Program-made: the position numbers and the translations under genes
Shown here: piece by piece, positions 52,494 through 59,941 of the stretch
How the letters are laid out: the number at the start of each line of letters is the position of its first letter
How positions within the stretch are numbered: the first letter of the stretch is position 1
The notes under the pieces: model-generated
The model's input: only the letters and a program-made list of their open reading frames with translations
Told to the model about the DNA's origin: nothing
Database searches by the model: none
NCBI GenBank assembly: GCA_038120295.1
Contig: JAYOLL010000009.1
Location: forward strand, 1 to 64,000
DNA: 64,000 nucleotides
DNA from: JAYOEY01 sp038120295
GTDB taxonomy: Bacteria > Pseudomonadota > Alphaproteobacteria > MPNO01 > UBA2964
Direction: 5' to 3'

Positions 52494-52916
52494 ATGAAAG
52501 CATTCGAAATATATACATTTCGCGGCGGGAATTGGAAAATCGATTCGGTTTTCGACGACAAGGACCTTGCTCTTTTCGAGGCCAAACGCATGGACAGCAG
52601 TAACCGCTTTCCAAGCGTTCGCGTCGTGGAGGAAATTTTCGACGAGGTCAGCTCCCAGACGTCTACACGTACCATTTTCCGCGGGGGCAGTGACGCCGAA
52701 CAGTCATATCAGGCGCCGAAAAAGGCAGCACCGGCCATAAATAAGGCTAGACCCAGAGCAGCCGGAGCGGAACGGTCTCCTACAGGCCGCAGGCGTAAAC
52801 CGGCAAAAAAGAAATCCGGTTTCAGCGGGCCGTTTCTTATCCTGTTGCTTGTGGTTGTGTTCGGTTTTGCCGCCATGTTCGGGCTTCAGTTTTTCGCAGG
52901 CGTGAAGCTGGGCTGA
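52494..52916 (+). CDS. uncharacterised protein with C-terminal membrane anchor
   Basis: 140-residue protein I do not recognise by name. The first 65 residues form a small ordered domain (MKAFEIYTFRGGNWKIDSVF, FEAKRMDSSNRFPSVRVVEE). A basic, Ala/Pro/Lys-rich linker (residues about 70-108) follows, then one membrane helix (FLILLLVVVFGFAAMFGLQF) close to the C terminus. This predicts a tail-anchored protein with its N domain in the cytosol. It sits between the PAS protein and the decarboxylase on the same strand. Confidence 0.6.
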   Translation: MKAFEIYTFRGGNWKIDSVFDDKDLALFEAKRMDSSNRFPSVRVVEEIFDEVSSQTSTRTIFRGGSDAEQSYQAPKKAAPAINKARPRAAGAERSPTGRRRKPAKKKSGFSGPFLILLLVVVFGFAAMFGLQFFAGVKLG

Positions 52917-53033
52917 GCGCGTTTCGCCCCTTCCGTCGATTCCGCAAGAATTTTCTTTTTTCGGTTATTCGATGCGTGTAAAAGGCGCATCGTCGCGCCC
53001 GCAGCTGCGGGCGGGTCTGGAGAACCATCAAAA

Positions 53034-54164
53034 ATGACCGAACGGATTTTTCGGTTCCTCGAAGAGGAACGCCCGGAAACGCCCTGTCTTGTCGTCGATC
53101 TCGACGTCGTTGAGGAAAACTATCTCGCCCTCCGCCGGGTTTTGCCGCTGGCAGACATTTTTTACGCCGTGAAGGCGAATCCCGCGCGCGCCGTCCTTGA
53201 TCGCCTGCACCGTCTCGGCGCATCGTTCGACGCCGCCAGTATCTTTGAAATCGACCAGTGCCTCTCCCTGGGCGTCGATCCGGCCCGGATTTCCTTCGGC
53301 AATACGATCAAGAAGGAAGCCCACATTGCGTCCGCTCATGAAAAGGGCATCCGCCTGTATGCGGTCGACAGCGAGGCGGAACTGGAGAAAGTCGCGCGTT
53401 CCGCACCGGGCAGCCGCGTCTTCGTTCGGGTGCTGACGACTGGGGATGGCGCTGACTGGCCGCTGTCGCGAAAATTCGGATGCGAACCGCCCGTGGCGGA
53501 GAGAATCCTGCTGCGCGCCGCGGAACTCGGGGTCGAGCCCTATGGCATATCGTTTCATACCGGTTCGCAGCAAAGGGACCCGGGTCGTTGGGACCCCGCT
53601 GTCGAGGCGGCGGCAAAACTGTTCGACCGAGCCGCCGCCGCTGGCATCGAATTGAAATGCGTCAATATCGGGGGCGGGTTTCCGGCCAGATATCGGGCGG
53701 CGGCGCCCGATCTGGAAGAGTACGGCGAGGCGATCATGACCGCCATGACCCGTCATTTTGGGAACCGTCTGCCGAAAATTCTGGCCGAACCCGGACGTTT
53801 TATTCCCGGCGATGCCGGCGTCATCCAGACGGAAGTCGTTCTGATATCGCGTAAATCGGATGAATCCGAGCGGCGATGGATATACCTCGATATTGGAAAG
53901 TTCGGCGGGTTGCCCGAAGTCATGGATGAAGCGATCCAGTACCGGATCAGGACGCCCTATAACGGCGCACCGGGCGGCCCTGTCGTGATTGCCGGGCCGA
54001 CATGCGACGAGGTCGACATCATTTACGACGAGGCGGCCTATGAACTGCCGCTCGATCTGAAGATCGGCGACCGCATAGAAGTGCTCAGCACGGGCGCCTA
54101 CACTTCCAGCTATTGCTCGGTCGGCTTCAACGGATTTCCGCCGCTGCGTGAATACTATATTTGA
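53034..54164 (+). CDS. ornithine decarboxylase-type (group IV, alanine-racemase-fold) PLP enzyme
   Basis: 376-residue type III-fold PLP decarboxylase, the bacterial/eukaryotic-like ornithine or lysine/ornithine decarboxylase making putrescine or cadaverine. PLP Lys is in FYAVKANPARAV about residue 47; FDAASIFEIDQ, GISFHTGSQQRDP, NIGGGFPARY and AEPGRFIPGDAG follow. The active-site Cys is in GPTCDEVDIIYD and the C-terminal loop reads GAYTSSYCSVGFNGFPP. Single gene about 117 bases downstream of the membrane protein. Ornithine versus lysine preference is not certain. Confidence 0.92.
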   Translation: MTERIFRFLEEERPETPCLVVDLDVVEENYLALRRVLPLADIFYAVKANPARAVLDRLHRLGASFDAASIFEIDQCLSLGVDPARISFGNTIKKEAHIASAHEKGIRLYAVDSEAELEKVARSAPGSRVFVRVLTTGDGADWPLSRKFGCEPPVAERILLRAAELGVEPYGISFHTGSQQRDPGRWDPAVEAAAKLFDRAAAAGIELKCVNIGGGFPARYRAAAPDLEEYGEAIMTAMTRHFGNRLPKILAEPGRFIPGDAGVIQTEVVLISRKSDESERRWIYLDIGKFGGLPEVMDEAIQYRIRTPYNGAPGGPVVIAGPTCDEVDIIYDEAAYELPLDLKIGDRIEVLSTGAYTSSYCSVGFNGFPPLREYYI

Positions 54165-54230
54165 CGGAAGACCCATCGGTTCGCATTTGGTAGGGTCCGT
54201 ACCGGATCACCAATCGAACATGGCAGGGTC

Positions 54231-54878
54231 ATGAAGCTATACGGATATTTTCGGTCTTCCGCGGCGTTTCGAGTCCGAATCGCGCTCAACCTCAAGGGGC
54301 TCTCGCCCGATACCGCGCTGATCAATCTGCAGGCCGGCGATCAGTCGTCGGGCGACTACCGGCGGGTCAATCCCCAGGGCCGCGTCCCCGCGCTGGAAGA
54401 CGATGGCGCGATTATGGTGCAGTCCATGGCGATTATGGAATATCTCGACGAGCGCTATCCCGAGCCCGCGTTACTGCCTGCGGATGCGGCGAGCCGCGCC
54501 CGCGTTCGGGGCATCGCGAATATCATCGCCTGCGACATACATCCGCTGAACAATCTGGCGGTGCTCAATTACCTGAAAGGGTCGCTGGGCGCCGATGAGG
54601 CCGCCGTCGTCGGCTGGTATCGCCATTGGGTGAAAGAGGGATTCGACGGCGTCGAGCCGTTGCTGGCGGAAAGCGTCCAAACAGGTGCGTTCTGCCATGG
54701 AGATGCGCCGGGTCTCGCCGATATCTGCCTTGTGCCGCAGGTATTCAACGCGCAAAGGTTCGATTGCGATCTGTCACCTTATCCGACGATCATGCGGATC
54801 AACGAGGCCTGCCTTGCGCTCGAAGCGTTCGACAGGGCATTGCCGGGCAAACAGCCCGAGGCCGCCGAGCTGGGCTGA
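54231..54878 (+). CDS. maiA: maleylacetoacetate isomerase (zeta-class GST)
   Basis: 215-residue zeta-class glutathione transferase catalysing maleylacetoacetate to fumarylacetoacetate in tyrosine catabolism. The class motif SSxxxxRVR is seen as FRSSAAFRVRIALNLKGL. NPQGRVPALEDDG, VQSMAIMEYLDERYPEPALL, IACDIHPLNNLAVLNYL and GDAPGLADICLVPQVFNAQR are typical. No homogentisate pathway genes are adjacent. A hairpin with a T-run follows the stop. Confidence 0.9.
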   Translation: MKLYGYFRSSAAFRVRIALNLKGLSPDTALINLQAGDQSSGDYRRVNPQGRVPALEDDGAIMVQSMAIMEYLDERYPEPALLPADAASRARVRGIANIIACDIHPLNNLAVLNYLKGSLGADEAAVVGWYRHWVKEGFDGVEPLLAESVQTGAFCHGDAPGLADICLVPQVFNAQRFDCDLSPYPTIMRINEACLALEAFDRALPGKQPEAAELG

Positions 54879-54887
54879 ACGATCGAA

Positions 54888-54922
54888 GGCGCTCCGGGCG
54901 TTTTCGGGGGAGCCGTTTTTTT
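54888..54922 (+). terminator. probable intrinsic terminator after maiA
   Basis: GGCGCTCC (54888) pairs, with one bulge, with GGAGCC (ending 54914), followed by GTTTTTTT. It lies ten bases after the maiA stop and just before the end of the converging DsbA-like gene. Confidence 0.55.
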
Positions 54923-54926
54923 GGGG

Positions 54927-55694
54927 TCAGCCTTTTTTTCGGGCTTTCCGCACGACCGACCGCAGGCCGTTGAGGTCCATGGCGCCCGGGATTAACTCGT
55001 CGCCTATGACGAAGGAAGGCGTTCCGTTGATTTTGAGCGCCTCCGCCAGTTCGTAATTCCTGCGCAGGATGGTATCGATTTCCGGCGATCCCATGTCCTT
55101 GCGCAGGCGGTCGGGATCCAGCCCAACACGCTTGGCGATACCAAAGATTTCGTCTGTTCCCATTCGGCCCCGGTGTTGCATGAGCGCGTCATGGAACAGG
55201 ATATACTTGCCCTGGTTGCGGGCGGCGAGCGCCGCCCGCGCCGCAGCGACGGACTGCGGTCCCAGAATCGGCCATTCCTTGTAGACGCGCCGGATCTTCC
55301 CGTCGGTCCTGACAAGTTCGGCGACCGTGTCATGAACGCGCTTGCAGACTCCGCATCGATAGTCGAAAAATTCGACGACCGTTACGTCCCCTTTCGGGTT
55401 GCCGCCGACCGGAGATGACGGGTCGTTGCGTATGGTTTCGCGCTGGTCCTTCAGGACCCGCGCGACCGCAACCCGGTCAGCTTCTTCAGCCTTCTTCTTG
55501 TAGGCCTCGATCGCCTCTATCACGATTTCAGGGTTTTTCAGCAGGTAGTCCCGAATGATCCGTTCGATCTCCTCGGACGATTTTGCATGACCGGCAGCGC
55601 CCGGAGAGGCCTGCTGCGCTGAAGCCCTGGTTCCGGAAGACACCGCGGCGAGAAGGAGGGCGGCGCAGAGCAAACCGGTCCGACGGAACAACAT
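54927..55694 (-). CDS. DsbA family thiol:disulfide oxidoreductase
   Basis: 255-residue periplasmic protein with a signal peptide (LLCAALLLAAVSSGTRASA), an N-terminal helical segment (IERIIRDYLLKNPEIVIEA) and a DsbA/ScsC-like thioredoxin fold: VVEFFDYRCGVCKRVHDTV with a CGVC active site, and a cis-Pro loop in INGTPSFVIGDELIPGA. The start at 55694 has an AGGAG site and gives the signal peptide. Upstream on the same strand is an M48 peptidase. The N-terminal segment is common in BdbD/ScsC-like members that work on envelope proteins. Confidence 0.92.
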   Translation of the reverse strand: MLFRRTGLLCAALLLAAVSSGTRASAQQASPGAAGHAKSSEEIERIIRDYLLKNPEIVIEAIEAYKKKAEEADRVAVARVLKDQRETIRNDPSSPVGGNPKGDVTVVEFFDYRCGVCKRVHDTVAELVRTDGKIRRVYKEWPILGPQSVAAARAALAARNQGKYILFHDALMQHRGRMGTDEIFGIAKRVGLDPDRLRKDMGSPEIDTILRRNYELAEALKINGTPSFVIGDELIPGAMDLNGLRSVVRKARKKG

Positions 55695-55809
55695 CTCTTT
55701 CTCCTGAAAAAAAACTCCCCGTTTCGGGCGCCGCCATCTTGGCCCGCCGCCAGTGTCCAAGGCAAGCAAGATCAGCCCGTATCGCGGGAATGTGTTCGAA
55801 GCTACGGTT

Positions 55810-57162
55810 TTAGCCGCGATTTTCCGTTTCGTTCAGAATGTCCTGAGACCGCAGCCAGGCGGGGGAGCCAGTCTTCAGCAGTTTCAGCGCGCGATTGGCC
55901 TGAGCGCGTGCCAGTTTCGACCTGCCGATGAGAAGATTGTATTCGGCCAGGGCCCAGGAGGAACGGCCCATCTCGCCGCGGCGACCGTATACCGTGCCGG
56001 CGAGCCGCCACGCCATCGGCACGAACCTGTCTACCCTTAACGCTTCGTTGGCATGGGTCAGGGCTTCGTCAAAAAGTTCCGGCCGGTTCGATTCGATCAT
56101 GGCGTGGGCGAGACTTGTTCGGAGCAGCGGCGCTTCGGGCATGAGACGCACTGCTTGCCGATACGCTACCAGCGCCTCATCGACCCGGCCGTTCTCGAAC
56201 AGCATCTGCCCTTTGAGTTCGTGAAAGTACGCGTTGACCGGCTCGTCGGCGATCAGCGCGTCGATCATTGGGACAGCGACTTCCAGGTTGGCATTCTGGT
56301 ATTCCGCGATCGCACGGGCGTAGCGTACCGAAATTGACGGTTCCCGGTCCTGGTACTCTGCCAGCACCCGCGGGGAAGAACCCAGAAAGCCATCGAGCTT
56401 TGCGACCATGCGCCGGTGCATTTCAACGAAACGGTCCGGTGTAGCGGCCTGTGCGTGAGGCGAAGTCCGAACGTGCTCTTCTGCGAAACGCACCCTCTCC
56501 CGTGTAAGGGGATGTGTCCTGACATAGGCGTCCTGCCGGCTCGCGTGAAGATACTCCTGACTCGCGAGAATGTTGAGAAACTGCGCCATGCCGCGGCTCG
56601 AGAGACCTGCCCTGTCGAGAAAAATCGCCGCAGCCTGATCCGCAGCCTGTTCCTGTGAACGGCTGAAACTCAGCAGAGAGCGCTGGGCGACTTGTTGTCC
56701 TCCGCTCCCAACCGCGGCCGCGCCCGCGCTGTCGCGCGCGAGGACCCCGATCACGAGGCCCAGCGCCTGTGTGATCAAGGCAATATTGCTGGCGTCGTCC
56801 AGGGCGCCCTGCAGCCTGGCGAGATGTCCGCCTGCAATATGGCCTATTTCGTGAGCCATAACGGCAATCACCTGGTCTGGATTAGCGGCCCGCCTTAACA
56901 GTCCCGTCGTAATGAATATGCGCTGACCGCGCGCGACAAACGCATTCAGTTCAGGGCTCTTGACGATATGGACGTGGAACGCCTCGTCGTCGAGGTTGGC
57001 TGCGGACAGGAGTGGCGCCGCATAGGCGCGAATGGTATTTTCGATCTCCGTGTCCCGGATCAACGATTGCCCGCCGGCGCCGTAGGCGTTGCGTTGAACC
57101 GTCGACATGCCCACGAGAACGAGCATGCCAAGGGCGAGGAGAAATACGTTGCGTCGCGTCAA
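55810..57162 (-). CDS. M48 family metalloprotease with TPR repeats (BepA/YfgC-like)
   Basis: About 450 residues, exported (NVFLLALGMLVLVGMSTV signal). The peptidase domain shows VMAHEIGHIAGGHLARLQGA (HExxH) and a third metal ligand in RSQEQAADQAAAIFL. The C-terminal half consists of TPR-like repeats (AYFHELKGQMLFENGRVDEA, LVAYRQAVRLMPEAPLLRTS). This is the BepA/LoiP-type layout, implicated in outer-membrane protein quality control. A TTG at 57162 after a GGAG is the likely start; a TTG at 57189 is also possible. Divergent from the GGT-like gene. Confidence 0.9.
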   Translation of the reverse strand: MTRRNVFLLALGMLVLVGMSTVQRNAYGAGGQSLIRDTEIENTIRAYAAPLLSAANLDDEAFHVHIVKSPELNAFVARGQRIFITTGLLRRAANPDQVIAVMAHEIGHIAGGHLARLQGALDDASNIALITQALGLVIGVLARDSAGAAAVGSGGQQVAQRSLLSFSRSQEQAADQAAAIFLDRAGLSSRGMAQFLNILASQEYLHASRQDAYVRTHPLTRERVRFAEEHVRTSPHAQAATPDRFVEMHRRMVAKLDGFLGSSPRVLAEYQDREPSISVRYARAIAEYQNANLEVAVPMIDALIADEPVNAYFHELKGQMLFENGRVDEALVAYRQAVRLMPEAPLLRTSLAHAMIESNRPELFDEALTHANEALRVDRFVPMAWRLAGTVYGRRGEMGRSSWALAEYNLLIGRSKLARAQANRALKLLKTGSPAWLRSQDILNETENRG

Positions 57163-57205
57163 GACCCTGACTCCGCTGGCCAGAACCAAAAGTAGGTACG
57201 CTGCT

Positions 57206-58687
57206 ATGAGGCGTCAATGCGCGGTGCCGATTCTGGGAGCGTTTCTTGCTGTTGCCGTCGGCTCCTGCAGCGATCCCCAGATACCTGTCGGCACGGTCGG
57301 GCATGTCCAAAAATATTTCGGCGGGGTCGCTGCGGACGAACCTCGTGCGGTGCTAATTGGAAGGGATGTGCTGTCAGCCGGCGGTTCGGCCGCGGATGCG
57401 GTAATCGCGATGTCGATGGCGATGATGGTGACGCGTCCGGACGCCGCAGGCCCAGGCGGCGGCGGTGTTTGCGTTTTCTATTCGGCGCAGGAAAACAAGG
57501 CGGAAGCGCTTGAATTCATGCCTCACGCGTCCCGGACCCCACCGGAAGGCGGTCGATGGATCGGTACGGTACCTGGGACGTTCCGAGGGCTTTTTGCCCT
57601 GTCTGCCCGATATGGCGTCCTGCGCTGGGAACAGCTTGTCCTGCCTGCGGAAAATATGGCGCGCTTCGGTATTCCCCTGCCGAGGTCGCTTGCGCGAAGC
57701 CTGATCTCTGACGGGGCGTCGCTGTTTTCCGACCCCGTGGCGCGGCAGAGATTCTTCGCTGCTGACGGCAAACCCCTGTCAGAAGGCGCGCCGTTTCGAC
57801 AGCTCGATCTTGCCGGGATTCTTGGAAGAATACGCGTTGCCGGGCCCGGAGATTTCCATGAAGGCCACTATCTGCGCCAGTATGTGCAGGCGGTTCGGGA
57901 CGCTGGCGGATGGATCACCATCAACGATATCCGAAAATACCGCCCGGTCTGGAACGACACGGTCAAGCTCTCGGCAGGCAATCACATTCTTCATTTTGCG
58001 CCGTCTCCGGCGCTGGGGGGAATCGTTGCCGCGGGTATCTGGCGAGATATCGGAAACAGTTCGAGGTTCTCAGGAAACGACGATGCCGGACAGGTGATGC
58101 TGGCGATGCAGGCTTCCCGGAGGGCGCACCAGGCCGCGTTGAGCCGACCGGTTTCGGGAAGAGGGTCGGTTGGTGCGCTTTCAATGGACCAGGCCGGCAA
58201 CGCTGCAGCCTGCGTCCTGACCATGGGGGCGCCGTTCGGAACCGGCAAGGTTCTGGGCGAAACGGGCATCATTGCTGTTGCGCCGGCTTCGGCGGATACA
58301 GCACTTTCGCTGGCCCCCCTGGTCATGGCCAACGACAAGGTGAAGTCCGCCTATGCCGCCGCCACCGGTGCAGGCGACCGGTCGGTCGGCACTGCTCTCG
58401 CCACTGTTCTGGCGCGGTTGCTGGACGGTGGACAGAATATCGATGAGGCGCTCCGTCAGTACCGCTATGCGCCCCAGGCGCAGAACGGTCATATTCTGCT
58501 GGAAGAAGATGCACCGCCGGCATTGCCGGCGAGGCTGGCGGGGCAGGGCAGGATGGTAACCCGGGTTCCGTCGATCGGTCGGATCAATCTGATGTATTGC
58601 CCGCAGGGAATGCGCGAGAGGCCGGAAGAATGCGCTGTCAGAACCGACCCGCGCGGATTCGGACACGCCATTAACGCGGAGTTCTAG
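57206..58687 (+). CDS. gamma-glutamyltransferase-like lipoprotein
   Basis: 493-residue member of the gamma-glutamyltranspeptidase family. The N terminus is a lipoprotein signal (VPILGAFLAVAVGSC). The large-subunit part shows VLSAGGSAADAVIAMSMAMM and PDAAGPGGGGVCVFY. The position of the autoprocessing Thr (TTHxSVVDKDGNA in GGT) reads SVGALSMDQAGNA, so Ser321 may replace Thr. FGTGKVLGETGIIAV follows. The overall length is 50-80 residues short of typical GGT. Whether it self-cleaves is uncertain. The aminotransferase starts two bases after its stop. Confidence 0.78.
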   Translation: MRRQCAVPILGAFLAVAVGSCSDPQIPVGTVGHVQKYFGGVAADEPRAVLIGRDVLSAGGSAADAVIAMSMAMMVTRPDAAGPGGGGVCVFYSAQENKAEALEFMPHASRTPPEGGRWIGTVPGTFRGLFALSARYGVLRWEQLVLPAENMARFGIPLPRSLARSLISDGASLFSDPVARQRFFAADGKPLSEGAPFRQLDLAGILGRIRVAGPGDFHEGHYLRQYVQAVRDAGGWITINDIRKYRPVWNDTVKLSAGNHILHFAPSPALGGIVAAGIWRDIGNSSRFSGNDDAGQVMLAMQASRRAHQAALSRPVSGRGSVGALSMDQAGNAAACVLTMGAPFGTGKVLGETGIIAVAPASADTALSLAPLVMANDKVKSAYAAATGAGDRSVGTALATVLARLLDGGQNIDEALRQYRYAPQAQNGHILLEEDAPPALPARLAGQGRMVTRVPSIGRINLMYCPQGMRERPEECAVRTDPRGFGHAINAEF

Positions 58688-58689
58688 TT

Positions 58690-59847
58690 ATGGCGATCAA
58701 GGCGTCGCGGCGCGGCAGAATTCCGCCCTTTATCGTCATGGACGTGCTTCGGGAGGCCAACCGGCGCCAGGCGGAAGGCGAAGACATTCTTCACCTTGAA
58801 CTTGGCCAGCCTCAGACAGGCGCGCCCGGCCCGGTCATCGAAGCGGCGAAGAAGGCCCTCGTTTCGGACGCGCTCGGCTATACCGAAGCGTTCGGTCTGA
58901 TGCCGCTTCGTGAGCGGATCGTCCGGTACTATGCGGATACCCAGGGTATCAATGTGTCGCCCGAAAACGTCGTGATCACGACCGGGTCTTCCGCCGGGTT
59001 CGTTCTGGGTTTTACGGCGGCGTTCGATGCAGGCGACCGGGTCGCGCTCGCCGCGCCGGGTTACCCGGGTTACCGCAATATCCTGCTGTCCCAAAATATC
59101 GAGCCTGTCGCCATTCCGACCGGACCGGTAACCCGTTTCCAGCCAACGCCGGATCTGCTCGACCGGATCGAGGGGACGATCGACGGGATCATCGTTGCGA
59201 GCCCGTCGAACCCGGCGGGCACCATGCTCGGCGAAGCCGAAATGCAGGCGCTGACCGCCTATTGCAGGGACCGTGGAATCCGGCTTGTCTCAGACGAGAT
59301 TTATCATGGGATAACCTATGCGGGAGAAGGCATCAGCGCCCTGCAATACGATGACAGTTCCCTGGTCGTCAGCAGTTTTTCCAAGTATTTCTCGATGACC
59401 GGATGGCGCATTGGCTGGATGGTCGTGCCCGACGATCTGTTGCGAAGCGTCGAGTGCCTCGCCCAGAATCTGTATATTTCGGCGCCCACGCTGGCGCAGA
59501 TCGGCGCAGAGGCGGCATTCGACGCGTTCGACGAACTGGACCGGAATGTCGCCCGGTATGCAGCGAACCGCAGGCTTTTGCTCGACGGGTTGCCGGGCGC
59601 CGGTTTCGACCGGTTGGCGCCTGCCGATGGCGCTTTCTACATCTATGCCGACGTTTCCCGGCTTACCAATGACAGCGCTTTCCTTTGCCGTCGCATGCTC
59701 GACGAAACAGGCGTTGCTACAACGCCGGGTATCGACTTCGATTCAGAGCGTGGGAACGCTTATGTCCGTTTCTCGTTCTCCGGGGCGACCGACATGATTG
59801 CTGAAGCCGTCGACCGGTTGACCGACTGGAATCCGTCAGACGGATAA
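58690..59847 (+). CDS. class I/II PLP-dependent aminotransferase
   Basis: 385-residue fold-type I aminotransferase of the AspC/AlaT group. Landmarks are HLELGQPQTGAPGPVIEAA near the start, ITTGSSAGFVLGF, PGYPGYRNIL, ASPSNPAGTM (NPxG), SDEIYHGITY (Asp and Tyr binding PLP) and SSFSKYFSMTGWRIGW with the PLP Lys. C-terminal Arg for the substrate carboxylate is in YVRFSFS. Starts two bases after the GGT-like stop, suggesting a joint role in glutamyl-peptide or glutathione-related amino acid recovery, which is inference. Confidence 0.9.
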   Translation: MAIKASRRGRIPPFIVMDVLREANRRQAEGEDILHLELGQPQTGAPGPVIEAAKKALVSDALGYTEAFGLMPLRERIVRYYADTQGINVSPENVVITTGSSAGFVLGFTAAFDAGDRVALAAPGYPGYRNILLSQNIEPVAIPTGPVTRFQPTPDLLDRIEGTIDGIIVASPSNPAGTMLGEAEMQALTAYCRDRGIRLVSDEIYHGITYAGEGISALQYDDSSLVVSSFSKYFSMTGWRIGWMVVPDDLLRSVECLAQNLYISAPTLAQIGAEAAFDAFDELDRNVARYAANRRLLLDGLPGAGFDRLAPADGAFYIYADVSRLTNDSAFLCRRMLDETGVATTPGIDFDSERGNAYVRFSFSGATDMIAEAVDRLTDWNPSDG

Positions 59848-59863
59848 ACGCTGCCCCGGCCCT

Positions 59864-59906
59864 GAGCGAGATTTCGGGGAGCGAGATTTCGGGGAGCGAG
59901 ATTTCC
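59864..59906. repeat. 15-bp tandem repeat, nearly three copies
   Basis: GAGCGAGATTTCGGG at 59864-59878 and 59879-59893, with a partial third copy at 59894-59906, in the gap between the convergent aminotransferase and rne genes. The number is likely to vary between strains. Confidence 0.7.
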
Positions 59907-59941
59907 AGGAAAGCGATCCCGGGAAGCCGGCGTCAGGCGGG

